Of a stretch of DNA of 64,000 bases, positions 1 to 9,869 are shown piece by piece. Source of the DNA: CAVVMA01 sp963830715. Lineage in GTDB: Bacteria > Desulfobacterota > Binatia > Binatales > Binataceae. Both the position numbers and the translations under genes were made by a program. Every line of letters begins with the position of its first letter. Within the stretch, counting starts at the first letter, position 1. The notes below the pieces were generated by a model. That model was not told the origin of the DNA, searched no databases, and saw only the letters and a program-made list of their open reading frames with translations. The stretch is taken from positions 279,242-343,241 of the forward strand of contig CAWHNS010000021.1 in assembly GCA_963830715.1 (NCBI GenBank). The letters are read 5' to 3'.

Positions 1-343
1 CGATCTTCCTGCTCATGCACTCCTCCAGAGGTCGAGGGTCTTGTTCAAGGAATCTTCGGCCAAAGACGCCCTCGCCTGATCCAGACGAGAGCGGAAAGTT
101 CAAAATTCAAAGCCGTTACCGGGATGTTTCCTGCGGTCCGCAACCTTTGGTCAATGCTCGGGGAGCCCGGTCACGACGCTCGAGTCAGCATGCTGTCAAT
201 CTAATCAGAAACCGCGAGGCGAGGAAACGTGGGGGTCAACGGCGCCCATCCAGCCGCCCAAAATGCCGGTGAGGCTCGGCGCCTCCGCGACGCAGCCGGG
301 CCGCTGCGTTGCGAGGCTGCTTTCGCCGCCCTAGCATAAAGGC
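1..343. other. No supportable gene
   Basis: Open frames exist here but none has a recognisable domain, a convincing start or sensible composition. The stretch lies upstream of a short hydroxylase-like fragment. I see no RNA gene or clear repeat in it. Confidence 0.5.
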
Positions 344-472
344 ATGCTCGTGGCGGCGATAAGTTTCATTGCCGGCCTGTTCGCCTGGACGTTCGCCGGG
401 TGTGCGATTCAGGGCTGGATGAGCCGCGTGTTTCCGACTTTTCGTGCAGTCGCACGCCGGGCGCGCTTGTGA
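344..472 (+). pseudogene. Possible remnant of a fatty-acid hydroxylase/sterol desaturase N-terminus
   Basis: An ATG frame of 42 codons begins with a hydrophobic segment and continues AGCAIQGWMSRVFPTF. This resembles the membrane helix and first histidine region of fatty-acid hydroxylase-superfamily proteins, where the pattern is close to EYxIHGWxSHxFPTF. If that reading is right, the Glu, Tyr and both His positions have been replaced, each by changes reachable with one or two base substitutions, and the frame stops right after. That would make it a decayed fragment. It could equally be a chance hydrophobic frame, because no downstream portion of the family is visible. Confidence 0.25.
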
Positions 473-635
473 TGGAAGCGGCGGCGCGACACCCGTGCGC
501 GTTGGGCTTGACTCGATATATCAGGGCGAGCTATCGGGTTGTGTTATGAGGCCAAGCCTGCGAGTCAGCGACCGCCGCTCTGCGGATTCGATCCCGATGG
601 CGTTTCGCTTCAACCGCGCGGCGCCATCGCCCAGG

Positions 636-1214
636 ATGGACGTCAAGTTCCCGATTCTCGGTTTCCTGATGGAATCGGAAATGACCGGCTACGATCTGAA
701 GGGATGGTTCCGCGATTCGGTCGGGCATTTCTACCCGGCCAGCGACGGCTCGCTTTACCCGGCGCTCAAGAAACTCGCGCGCGACGGGCTGGTGCGGATG
801 CGCCTGGAGCATCGCGGTCGCCGCGCGCGCAAGGTTTATTCGATTACTGATGCCGGCCGCAGATGGTTTCTGGCCCGGCTGGAAGAGCCGGTTGCGGCGG
901 TCTTCGTTCACGACGAATCGATGATCAAGCTCTACTTCGGGCATCATCGGCCGCAGGTCGCATTGGAGCATCTCGACCAGATGAAACGCCGCGATGCGGA
1001 GATGGCCGCATTCCTGGCCCGTGCACAGGACGAGCTGGCCAAAGTGGACCGCAACCCTTTTCGCCGGGCGGTGGTCGAGGCAGGACAGCGTATCAACCGC
1101 TTCAAGGCGGACATGCTGAGCGAGATCGCATTGCGATTGCGTCGCGAGCTTGGCGCTGCAACGCCGGCAGACCGGCGCCGCAAGCCGCTGAGGATCGCCG
1201 CGGGTGCGCCATGA
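636..1214 (+). CDS. PadR family transcriptional regulator
   Basis: About 192 residues. The N-terminal winged-helix domain (roughly residues 1-85) has the PadR layout: FPILGFLMESEMTGYDLK, then the recognition-helix stretch ASDGSLYPALKKLARDGLV and a wing ending in YSITDAGRRW. A helical C-terminal dimerisation region follows. The ATG at 636 is chosen because PadR proteins usually start a few residues before the K-[FY]-PILG segment; in-frame starts further upstream add unrelated sequence. Its stop overlaps the start of the enoyl-CoA hydratase gene by four bases, so the two are probably co-transcribed. Together with the following exporter this suggests PadR control of an efflux operon, a common arrangement for this family. 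Confidence 0.85.
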   Translation: MDVKFPILGFLMESEMTGYDLKGWFRDSVGHFYPASDGSLYPALKKLARDGLVRMRLEHRGRRARKVYSITDAGRRWFLARLEEPVAAVFVHDESMIKLYFGHHRPQVALEHLDQMKRRDAEMAAFLARAQDELAKVDRNPFRRAVVEAGQRINRFKADMLSEIALRLRRELGAATPADRRRKPLRIAAGAP

Positions 1215-1953
1215 GTACGGCCACGGTCACGTTGGAACGCCGGGGCCAGATCGCCTGGCTCAGGCTGAATCGGCCGGAGGCGCTCAATGCCTTCGACCAT
1301 CAGATGGACGCGGAGATGCTGGCGGCTGCGGGCCAGCTTGCGCGACGACCGATCCGCGCGCGCCGCGATCCTGTGCGCGCGCCGGACCGTCCTTCTCCAC
1401 CGGCATCGATGTGAAAGCGCTGGGCGCCGGCGCACTCGGAATCGACTGGTTTCGCGGATGGCATCGTATTCTTCACGCGCTGGAAGACCTGGAGATTCCG
1501 CTCGTCATCGCCGCGCGCGGTTACTGCGTCGGGGGCGGCCTGATGCTGCTGCTGACGGGCGATTACCGGATCGGCGGCCATGATCTGAAGGCCGGCCTGA
1601 GCGCCGTCCGGCATGGGATAATTCCCGGCTCCGGACCGTATCGGCTGCCGGAGGCTGTCGGCGCTCTCGCGGCTCGTCGTTTGTGTTTGTTTGCCGAGTA
1701 CCTGGACGCGGACGAAGCCCTGCGCCTTGGACTCGTGGACCAGGTCGTGCCGCCCGATGAGGTGGACCGCGTCGCCGAGCAGGTCGCAGAGCGCGCCGCT
1801 GCGTTTCCCTCAACCGCGATCAGGGAGACCAAGCGCCTGCTGGCGCGCGCCGCCGGGATGAGAAGGGACGAGTACGAACAGGCCTACCTGGACGCGCAGC
1901 AACGATGCCTCAACTCAGGTGATGTCAAGCCATGGCAAAAGACGGCTCGATAG
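1211..1953 (+). CDS. Enoyl-CoA hydratase/isomerase family protein (two frameshifts)
   Basis: A crotonase-fold protein of about 247 residues once two single-base shifts are repaired. The start reads MSTATVTLERRGQIAWLRL followed by NRPEALNAF, a typical crotonase N-terminus. The central part has GPSFSTGIDVKALG and the oxyanion-hole region RGYCVGGGLMLLLTGDYRI. The C-terminal helices have SAVRHGIIPGSG and LGLVDQVVP. The frame changes near 1345 and again near 1385; between the two the third frame reads LRDDRSARAAIL, exactly what the family needs there. The ATG at 1211 overlaps the PadR stop, and the 3' end overlaps the ABC ATPase start by 22 bases. Substrate cannot be assigned. The double shift looks like sequence error, because all three segments are conserved. 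Confidence 0.8.
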
Positions 1954-2707
1954 TTGACCGGGGAACCGCGACGGAAGCGGGTAAGTACGCGATCGATCTG
2001 GAGCGCGTGTCCCGAATCTACAAGCGCGACGAATTCGAGATTCGCGCGCTCGACGAACTCACCATCCATATCGCGCAAGGCAAATTCGTCGCGATCATGG
2101 GGCCTTCCGGATCGGGCAAAACCACCCTGCTCAATCTGATCGCCGGAATTGACCATCCGAGTTCGGGAAAAGTCGCGGTCGGCGGCGAGCAAATCACCGG
2201 GATGAAGGAACGCGAGCTGGCGCAATGGCGCGCGCGGCACATCGGCCTGGTATTCCAGTTCTACAACCTGATTCCGGTCCTGACCGCCTTCGAGAATGTC
2301 GAGTTGCCGCTCCTGCTGACCAATCTGTAGCAAGGCGCGAGCGCCGCGAGCACGTCGAGACCGCGCTGCGGATCGTCGGGTTGGCCGATCGGATGGACCA
2401 CTATCCGCGCCAGCTCTCCGGCGGACAGGAGCAGCGCGTCGCGATCGCGCGCGCGCTGGTCACCGACCCGACCATCATCGTCGCCGACGAGCCGACCGGC
2501 GATCTCGACGCCAAGTCCGCCGAGGAAATCCTGAACCTGCTGCTGGAACTCAACCGCCAGTTCAACAAGACCATCGTGATGGTCACCCACGATCCGCGCG
2601 CCGAGCGCTTCGTCGAGATCGTCTACCGGCTCGACAAGGGCGTGCTGGTCGGGGTCGAAGAGGGAAAGGGAGCTTCGGCGCAGGCCGCGGGCGCGGCCCG
2701 CGGGTAG
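1932..2707 (+). CDS. ABC transporter ATP-binding protein, MacB/LolD type (frameshift)
   Basis: ATPase subunit of a MacAB/LolCDE-like exporter. It shows Walker A GPSGSGKTT, a Q-loop in VFQFYNLIPVLTAFENVELP, signature LSGGQEQRVAIARAL, Walker B IIVADEPTGDLD and the H-loop MVTHD. The first 130 codons and the rest are in different frames, joined near 2325, where the text of the family (LLLTNL then RRERREHV) crosses the shift. About 258 residues when joined, normal for the family. It sits directly before two FtsX-type permease genes and a membrane-fusion adaptor, so it should energise that complex at the inner face of the cytoplasmic membrane. Confidence 0.88.
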
Positions 2708-2731
2708 CCTCGGGCCAGGAGCATCGATCAG

Positions 2732-3871
2732 ATGAAGTTCGTCTACCTCGTTCTAAAGAACCTGTTGCGCAACAAGCGACGGCTGTTTCTGACGATCCTG
2801 TCGATCGCGGTCTCGCTGTTCGTGTTCTCCGCGCTGGTCAGCCTGCCGACCGTCGCGAATCAACTGTTGGCCTCAACGGCGTCTTCGGAGCGAATAATCT
2901 GTCACAACAAGGCCGGTCTCACTTACCAGTTGCCGGAAGCCTACAAGCAAAAGATCGCGGTTGCGCCGCACATCGCGGCCGTCGTCTCCCAGAGTTGGTT
3001 CGGTGGAATCTACCACGAACCGACCGATCAATTTCCCAACTTCGCGATCGATCACGAGCAGATCGAGGCCATGTGGCCCGAATGGTCTTCCACCGGGCGC
3101 CGCGGCCAAGTTCAAGAGCCTGCGCACTGCATGCCTGGTCGCACCGGGCACCATGAGGCGCTTCGGGTGGCACGTCGGGCAACAGGTGATGCTGAAGGGA
3201 ACTATCTATCCGTTCAATCCCACCTTCACGATCGTCGGCGAGTTGACCAGCAAAGCGCCTCCTGACTTCTTTCTGTTCAGGCGTGACTATCTGGAAGAGA
3301 TGGCCGGACGTCCAGGCTTCGTCGGGCTCTACTACGTGCGCGCCGACACCGCCGCCTCGGTACCAACCATAATTGCACGAGCTCGACGAGGCCTTCGCCA
3401 ACTCGACGCCGAAACCCAGACCGAGTCGGAATCGGCCTTCTTCGCCGGCTTCCTGTCGAACTACCGGATTCTGTTCCGGATGGCGTCGATCCTCGGGCTC
3501 ATTGTTGTTGTGACCATCGGGCTGGTGGCGGCGAATACCGCCGCCATGTCGATACGCGAGCGGCGGGGCGAGATCGCCGTGATGCGATCAATGGGATTCA
3601 GCACGCGACTTATCCTGAGCCTGCTCCTGAGCGAGTCGGCTATTGTGGGCCTGATCGGAGGGGTGTTGGGGTGCGGATCCGCCTACTTGTTTCTGAAGGT
3701 TGTCTCCGTCGGCGGTAATGGAGTCACGCCGCTGGGCGATATCCAGGTGCCCGCTATCGTATTGGCCGAGGGTCTCGCCTGGCGGCGATCATCGGCTTGC
3801 TCAGCGGGTTCTTCCCGGCGCGGGCCACGGCGCGCCGCAATATCGTGGACACATTACGGATGGTGGCCTGA
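2732..3871 (+). CDS. ABC transporter permease, FtsX/MacB_PCD type (several frameshifts)
   Basis: The first of two permeases. The N-terminus, LVLKNLLRNKRRLFLTIL, is the usual FtsX-family entry into TM1, followed by a periplasmic MacB_PCD-like domain. The last third carries the three C-terminal helices (around FRMASILGLIVVVTIGL, then RGEIAVMRSMGFSTRLIL, then a final helix and PARATARRNIVDTLRMVA). The reading frame changes near 3090 and 3780. A compensating pair near 3375/3410 is also likely, because the alternative frame there reads HELDEAFANS, which fits better. The stop at 3869-3871 is in the repaired frame and is followed after five bases by the next permease. Function: efflux of an unknown substrate, or lipoprotein-type mechanotransmission. 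Confidence 0.75.
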
Positions 3872-3876
3872 CGGCG

Positions 3877-5040
3877 ATGGCGATTCCACTCAAGTACAGC
3901 TATCGCAACCTTCTGGTGCGCCGCGTCTCGACCGCGATGACCGCGGGCGGAATCGCGCTGGTCGTCGCGGTATTCGTGATCGTGATGGCGATGGTCGCCG
4001 GATTGCGCGCGACGCTCGCCGACACCGGCTCGCCGGACAACCTGATCGTGCTGCGCAAGGGAGCGACCACCGAAACCTACTCCTCGATCCAGGTCAACCA
4101 GTTCAACGCACTCAAGTTCCTCTCCGCTATCCGCCGCGACGCGAAGGGCGACTCGCTGGCATCGCCGGAGCTGCCGGTCCAGGTGTTGTTCGAGCGCATG
4201 GCCGGGGGCCGCGAGAATATTGTCGTGCGCGGCGTATTGCCGGTCGCGCTCGAAGTTCACGACAAGGTCCACATCATCGAAGGCCGCATGTTCAACCCGA
4301 GCCTGAGCGAAGTGATCGTCGGCAAGGGGCTGGTCGGGCGCTATCGCAACTGCACGCTCGGATCGGCGTTGCACTTCGGACGCGGTACCTGGAAAGTGGT
4401 CGGGATTTTCGACGCCGAAGGTAGCTCGTTCGAATCCGAAGTCTGGGCCGACCTTCACGACGTGCAGTCCGACACGCGGCGCGGCGATTACTACGCCTGC
4501 GCGCGCCTCAAGTGTTCGCCCGGGGCCGACAAGGCCGCGCTGATCAAGCGCCTTCAGGACGACCCGCGAATCAACCTCGACGCCGAAACGGAAACGGATT
4601 ACTACAAGGAGCAGTCCGCAGCCGCCGGCCAGTTGCGCCGGCTGGGGCTGATCGTCGCGATTATCATGGGGATCGGAGCGGTGTTCGGCGCGATGAACAC
4701 GATGTACGCCGCGGTGGCCGCGCGAGTCTCGGAGATCGGCACGCTGCGCGCCCTCGGTTTCGGTCCCGGCGCGGTCATGGGATGCTTCCTGATCGAATCG
4801 CTGATCCTGGCGCTGTGCGCGGGCCTGATCGGAGTGGTGCTGGCGTTGCCGATCAATGGCATCACGACGACCTTCGCGAACTTCCTCACTTTCTCCACGC
4901 TGGCCTTCAACTTCCGGGTAACTCCCGCGATCGTGGGGCAGGCGCTTTTGTTCGCCGCGGTGATGGGCGTGCTCGGAGGATGGCTGCCGGCGCGCCAGGC
5001 GATGCACATGCGCGTGGTAGACGCGCTCAGGAGAATCTGA
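3877..5040 (+). CDS. ABC transporter permease, FtsX/MacB_PCD type
   Basis: An intact permease of about 387 residues. The ATG at 3877 gives MAIPLKYSYRNLLVRR, which leads straight into TM1 (GGIALVVAVFVIVMAMV). A periplasmic domain of some 220 residues follows, then three C-terminal membrane segments around RLGLIVAIIMGIGAVFGAMN, MGCFLIESLILALCAGLIG and the last helix, ending LPARQAMHMRVVDALR. This is the standard MacB-type topology of one N-terminal and three C-terminal helices. It pairs with the preceding permease to form a heterodimer, and is followed after three bases by the adaptor gene. Confidence 0.88.
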   Translation: MAIPLKYSYRNLLVRRVSTAMTAGGIALVVAVFVIVMAMVAGLRATLADTGSPDNLIVLRKGATTETYSSIQVNQFNALKFLSAIRRDAKGDSLASPELPVQVLFERMAGGRENIVVRGVLPVALEVHDKVHIIEGRMFNPSLSEVIVGKGLVGRYRNCTLGSALHFGRGTWKVVGIFDAEGSSFESEVWADLHDVQSDTRRGDYYACARLKCSPGADKAALIKRLQDDPRINLDAETETDYYKEQSAAAGQLRRLGLIVAIIMGIGAVFGAMNTMYAAVAARVSEIGTLRALGFGPGAVMGCFLIESLILALCAGLIGVVLALPINGITTTFANFLTFSTLAFNFRVTPAIVGQALLFAAVMGVLGGWLPARQAMHMRVVDALRRI

Positions 5041-5043
5041 TTC

Positions 5044-6249
5044 ATGGCCGAGGCCGATCGCGGTCCGAATGTCCGCGAGCTGGAATCGCTGCGCATCGCC
5101 CGCGGCGCGCAGCCCCAACGCCGCAGCCGCGCGCTTGCGAGCACGGTCGCGGTCGTGGCCGCCGCGATCGTGGCGGGCGCGGGATACGAAGCGTACCTGC
5201 ACACGCTCGGCCGCCCGCCCGAGGTCGAAACGGCGACGGTGCTGGTCAAAAGCGCCGGAGACCCGGGCGAGCTGCTGAGCGGCTCCGGCTACGTGATTAC
5301 GCGCGCCAAGTACATCACGATCGGCACCAAGATTCTCGGACAGATCATCGAGGAGCCGATCGAGGAGGGAAAGCACGTAAAAAAGGGCGACCTGCTGGCG
5401 CAGATTGACGATCGCGATTACAAGGCGCAACTCGAGCAGGCGGTTGCCGATCACGAACTCGCGCTCGCCAACGTGAAGCTGGAGCAGGTCAAGCTGCTTC
5501 GCGCGCGCGCGCTGGCCAAACTCGGCTACGAATCCGCCAACGATCTTGACGTCCAGGTAAACGCGCTCGAAGTGGCCCAGGCCGAGGCCAAGAAGGCGCA
5601 GGCCGCGATCGATTACGCCCGCTTCAACGTCAATCAGTGCACGATTCTCTCGCCGATCGACGGCGTCGTGCTGCAGAAGTACCGCGAAGCCGGCGCGACC
5701 ATCAACTATGGCGGCGACATATCGGCGGGCGGCGGGGTAACCGATATCGCCCAGCTCGCCGACACCGACGACATGCGGGTCGAGGTCGATATCAACGAGA
5801 GCGACATCGCCAAGGTCGCACTCGGGATGCCGGCGACGATCGTGCCGGACGCATACCAGGACCAATCGTTCGACGGCAGGGTAGTCAAGATTTATCCGGA
5901 GGCGAATCGGCAGAAGGGAACGGTGAAGATAGAAGTCCGTTTCAACAAGCCCGACATGCGCATCATCAAGCCCGAGATGAGCGCCAAGGTTTCATTCCTG
6001 GCGGGAGCGCCTTCCGGTCAGCAGGAAGCGCTGGTGCTGGTTCCGAAGAAGGCGATAATCGGCTCGCCGGGCGCCCCCGCGGTGTGGGTCGTTCGCAACG
6101 GAACGATCAACCGCGCATCTCTGCTGCTGGGACGGGAATTCCAGGGCGGGATGGAAGTCAGGCAGGGTCTGAGCGGCGGCGAAACCGTAGTCGTCGCGCC
6201 GCCGGAGAACCTCCGCGAAGGCCAGCAAGTCATCCCCCGGCCGGGCTAG
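5044..6249 (+). CDS. Efflux adaptor, HlyD/MacA-like membrane fusion protein
   Basis: 401 residues with one N-terminal membrane anchor (about residues 35-55). Then comes a biotinyl-lipoyl half-motif (GSGYVITRAKYITIGTK, ILGQIIEEPIEEGKHVKKGD), an alpha-helical hairpin of about 70 residues, the second lipoyl half (CTILSPIDGVVLQKY, EAGATINYGG), a beta-barrel domain and a C-terminal membrane-proximal domain ending in NLREGQQVIPR. This order defines periplasmic adaptors of ABC and RND pumps. It is the last gene of the ATPase-permease-permease-adaptor operon. No dedicated outer-membrane factor is adjacent, so a TolC-like protein encoded elsewhere would be needed. Confidence 0.88.
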   Translation: MAEADRGPNVRELESLRIARGAQPQRRSRALASTVAVVAAAIVAGAGYEAYLHTLGRPPEVETATVLVKSAGDPGELLSGSGYVITRAKYITIGTKILGQIIEEPIEEGKHVKKGDLLAQIDDRDYKAQLEQAVADHELALANVKLEQVKLLRARALAKLGYESANDLDVQVNALEVAQAEAKKAQAAIDYARFNVNQCTILSPIDGVVLQKYREAGATINYGGDISAGGGVTDIAQLADTDDMRVEVDINESDIAKVALGMPATIVPDAYQDQSFDGRVVKIYPEANRQKGTVKIEVRFNKPDMRIIKPEMSAKVSFLAGAPSGQQEALVLVPKKAIIGSPGAPAVWVVRNGTINRASLLLGREFQGGMEVRQGLSGGETVVVAPPENLREGQQVIPRPG

Positions 6250-6279
6250 CTCCGGCGAAGGACACATGGAGGAATCCCG

Positions 6280-6733
6280 ATGAGCCAGGAATCGTCGTCA
6301 TCATTTTGGGCAAAGGTTCACGAGACCGCGAAGAAGGTCACCTGGGCCTACCTCGCAACCGCGGTCGACGGACAGCCGAAGGTGCGCGTCGTGCATCCGG
6401 CCTTCGAGGGCCGCAAGCTCTGGATTGCGACCGGGCGCAACTCCGCGAAAGCGCGCCAGATCGAGCGCAACCCCAAGGTCGAGCTGTTCTACCAGGTCGG
6501 CCCCGATTTCGTTCATCTGACCGTGACCGGCGAGGCCCGCTTCGTCGAGGACGCGGCGGAGAAAAAGCGCGTCTGGGACGGCAAAATTTTCGACTACGAA
6601 CTCGCGCAGTTCTGGCCCGAAGGACCGGGAGCGAAGGACTTCGGACTCCTGCTGATAGCGCCCCGGCGAATCGAGCCTCACCTCGCTGCCCGCGATGACG
6701 CAGGGCCAAAAGCCGGAAGTCTGGCGCGCGTGA
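6280..6733 (+). CDS. Pyridoxamine 5'-phosphate oxidase-fold (FMN-binding split barrel) protein (frameshift near the end)
   Basis: Split-barrel flavin-fold protein of about 150 residues. It has the family pattern TWAYLATAVDGQPKVRVVHP, then KLWIATGRNSAKARQIERNP and VELFYQVG. A purine-rich ribosome-binding site (GGAGG at about 6269) precedes the ATG at 6280. As written, the frame runs on to 6795 with an untypical arginine- and alanine-rich tail. Shifting frame near 6675 gives PRRIELTSLPAMTQGQKPE and a stop at 6731-6733, which is the expected end of a general-stress-protein-26-like domain. The partner cofactor (FMN or F420) cannot be decided from sequence alone. Confidence 0.75.
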
Positions 6734-6791
6734 TCGGTCCGCCCTCTCATGCGTTGCGGAAAGCAAGACTCGCCGGAGTCAGGGTGGCCGG

Positions 6792-9717
6792 CTAGGGCGT
6801 AGGCATCGGGGCCGGCGTCCGCTTGGGCGCTGGAGTGCGGGTCGGAGTCGGGGTCGCAGCTACCGGCTGGATGGCGACAAACAGAGGCTCAAGCAGCTCT
6901 GTCCTTGGGCCGCTTATCGTCCTGGCCGGGGTGGCATAGCCGTTGCTTCCCGCCGCATAGACCAACACTCTCAGGAGGATCGCGTCCGCCACATAGATGT
7001 TGCTTCTGGAATCCACCGCAATGCCCGTTGGGTCTTCAAGGCTGTTGATGGTGGCGATCGGGGCGGCGTTGCCGTTGCTCCCCGCCGAATAAACAAACAC
7101 ACTCGTGGCGCCGTAGTCCGCGACATAGATTTTGCCGCTGGAATCCACCGCGATGGCGTCTGGCTCTAATAGGCCGGTCCTCGTCCCGTTGATGGTGGCG
7201 ATGCGAGCGGCTTTGCCATCGCTCTCCGGCTCATAGACAAACACGCTGCTGGCCAGGAAGTCCGCCACATAGATTTTACCGCTGGAATCCACCGCAACGT
7301 CATATGGGGAGGTCTGGCCGGTGTCTCGGATGGTGGCAATGGGGGCGACGTTGCCGTTGCTTCTCGCCGAGTAGATCAACACGCCGTCGTACTCGTCCGC
7401 CACGTAGATTTTGCCGCCGGAATCCACCGCGATGCCCCCCGGGACGTCCAGGCCGGTCTCGCCCCCGCTGATGGTGGCGATGGGGGCAGCGTTGCCGTTG
7501 CTCTCCGCCGGATAGACCATCACGCTGGGGAACACGAGCCTCGATCCCAAGCGGGCTCTCGAAGCCCTGGTTCGTCACATAAATGTTGCCGCTGGAGTCC
7601 GACGCAATGCCGCCTGGAGTGCTCAGGCCGGTGACTATGGTCGTGCCGATGTTAGCAAGGGGGACGACATTGTCGTTGCTCCCCGCCGAATAGACCAGCA
7701 CGCTCGATCCCAGAAGGGCCTGAGGGAACGCCTCGGAGTAGACGTTGTTCGTAACATAGATTTCGCCGCTGGAATCCGCCGCGATGCCCCCCAGGGAATT
7801 CAGGAGGGTGTTGACGCTGGCGATGGGAGCGACGTTGCCGTTGCTGTCTGCCGGATAGGTCAACACGCTGTTGCCCAAAGCCACGTCGACCTTGCCGCTG
7901 GAACTCACCGCGATGCCTTGCGGACCGCCGCTCAGGCCGGTTTTGCTCCCGCTGATGGTGGCGATGGGCGCCTCGTTGAGCAGCCCGGTGCGGCTTCCTA
8001 GCGGCGGATAGACCGTCACGCTCGTGACATTCGTCACATAGATTTTCCCGCTGAAATCGAAAGCAATGCCGTTTGGCGCGTCCAGGCCGGTGTTGCTCCC
8101 GCTGATGTTGGCTATGGGAGCGACGTTGCCCCTGCTACCCGCTGAATAGACCAACACGCTCGAAGTGTAAGGCTCCGTCACATAAATTTTGCCGCTCGAA
8201 TCCACCCCGATGCCGACTGGAAAATTCAGGCCGGTGTTGCTCCCGCTGATGACGGCGACGGGCGCTACGTTGCCGGTGCTCCCAGCCGAATAGACAAGCA
8301 CGCCGCCGAGGCCATAGAGGTCGGCCACGTAGATGTTGCCCCTGGAATCCACCGCAATGCCCTCCGGCTGGTTCAGGCCGGTGTTGCTCCCGCTGATGAT
8401 GGCGAGGGGCGAGGCGTTGCCGTGGCTCCCCGCCGCATAGACAGACAGGCTGGGGGCGATGGAGCCGCCATCCACGATGTTGCCCCAGTTCGCCACGTAG
8501 ATTTTGCCGCTGGAATCTACCGCGATCCCTTGTGAGAGCAGCAGGCCAGTGCTGCTCCCGCCGATGGTGGCGATGGGAGCGCCATCGCCGTCGCCCTCCG
8601 CCGAATAGACCACCACGCTCGAGGCGTACTCATCCACCACATAAATTTTGCCGCCGGAATCCACCGCGATGCCTTCCGGATAGACCAGGCCGGTTTTGCT
8701 CCCACCGATGATGGCGACGGGGTAGACGTTGCCGTCGCTCCCCGCCGAATAGACAAACACGCGGCCGGGGTAAACCTGAAAGTTCGCCGCCACATAGGGG
8801 TCGGCGTTAAAGTCCGCCACGTAGATTTTGCCGCCGGAATCCACCGCGACGCCCATTGGGGTGGCCAGGCCGGTGTTGCTTCCGCTGATGGTGGCGATCG
8901 GTGCGACATTGCCGTCGCTCCCCGCCGAATAGACCAACACGCCGCCGTCGGGGCCTTCAGCGTTCTCAGCGAAGTTCGACACATAGATTTTCCCGCTGGA
9001 ATCCGCCGCGATGCCAGATGGGGCGTTCAGGCCGGTGTTACTCCCCCTGATGGTGGCGATCGGCGCGACATTGCCCTTGCTGCCCGCTGAATAGACCAAC
9101 ACGCTCGAAGTGTAATTCTCCGCCACATAGATTTTGCCGGTGGAATCCACAGCGATGCCCTCTGGTGCGACCAGGCCGGTCCTGCTCCCGCTGATGGTGG
9201 CGATCGGCGAGACGTTGCCGTTGCTCCCCGCTGAATAGATCAACACGCTGGCGGCAGCTCTGTCGGCCACATAGATTTTTCCCCTAGAATCCACCGCAAT
9301 GCCTTCCGGATAGATCAGGCCGGTTTCGTAGCCGCCGATGATGCCGATGGGAGCAGCATCCGCCCCGTTGCTCCCCTTGCGGTAAATGGTGATCGTGCCG
9401 GCGCCGCCGTAGCAGTTGACGGTGGCGTTGTTGGAGACATAAATCTTCCCACTCGCGTCAGTGGCCACGAATTGCGGCGAGGAGAGGCCGGTAGGGGCAG
9501 GGACCAGCGGAGAGACGTCGCCGTTGCTTGTGACCGGGTATGCCGTGACAGCGTTGGTGCATGCGTCCGTAACGAAAAGCTTCGGCGTGACGGTCGCGCT
9601 ATAGGCGCGCGGCGCGAGACCGAAAACGCTGAAGAATATGAAGCCCGACAATCCGAACGCTACGGCGCCTAAGCTCGCGATCACGCCGACGCGGACTTTT
9701 CCCCAGGAGCGTTCCAT
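6792..9717 (-). CDS. Secreted NHL-repeat beta-propeller protein with Pro/Thr-rich tail (frameshift)
   Basis: About 974 residues when the two frames are joined near 7545. It begins with an N-terminal signal or anchor segment (VGVIASLGAVAFGLSGFIFF), then at least 17 repeats of 45-60 residues built on the pattern TGL..P.GIAVDSSGKIYVA, alternating with strands like VLVYSAGSNGNVAPIATI. The end is a short Pro/Thr-rich tail (PTPTRTPAPKRTPAP). Such repeats form NHL six-bladed propellers, so this length would make two or three propellers. The DNA is itself visibly repetitive (recurring GAATCCACCGCGATGCC). The protein is probably exported and surface-exposed; the ligand is unknown. It is divergent from the TetR gene and shares the repeat style of the protein at 38.2-41.4 kb. 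Confidence 0.8.
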
Positions 9718-9869
9718 CCGGAAGTTCCCTTTTTGACCCTCCGATTGTAGCTGCCCCTATTATCTCGAGCGGCCCGCCTCGCGCAAGGTTCGACGCCATG
9801 CGGGCTGAAATTTGACACCATCCACGATCGGACGTTAGCCTGTAGTCTCCGACCGGGAGATCACACGAG

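Noticed and set aside
1204..1953. Reading the enoyl-CoA hydratase as a programmed-frameshift gene
   Set aside because: Two shifts lie within about 40 bases and other genes show the same problem without slippery motifs, so sequence error is simpler.
3754..5865. 703-codon minus-strand frame across the FtsX permease and adaptor genes
   Set aside because: It is the complement of well-supported genes on the plus strand; long open frames on the opposite strand are common at this GC content, and its product shows no domain.
6900..9500. CRISPR-like periodic repeats of about 165 bases
   Set aside because: The repeats are diverged, in frame, and encode NHL beta-propeller blades; there are no unique spacers of constant size.
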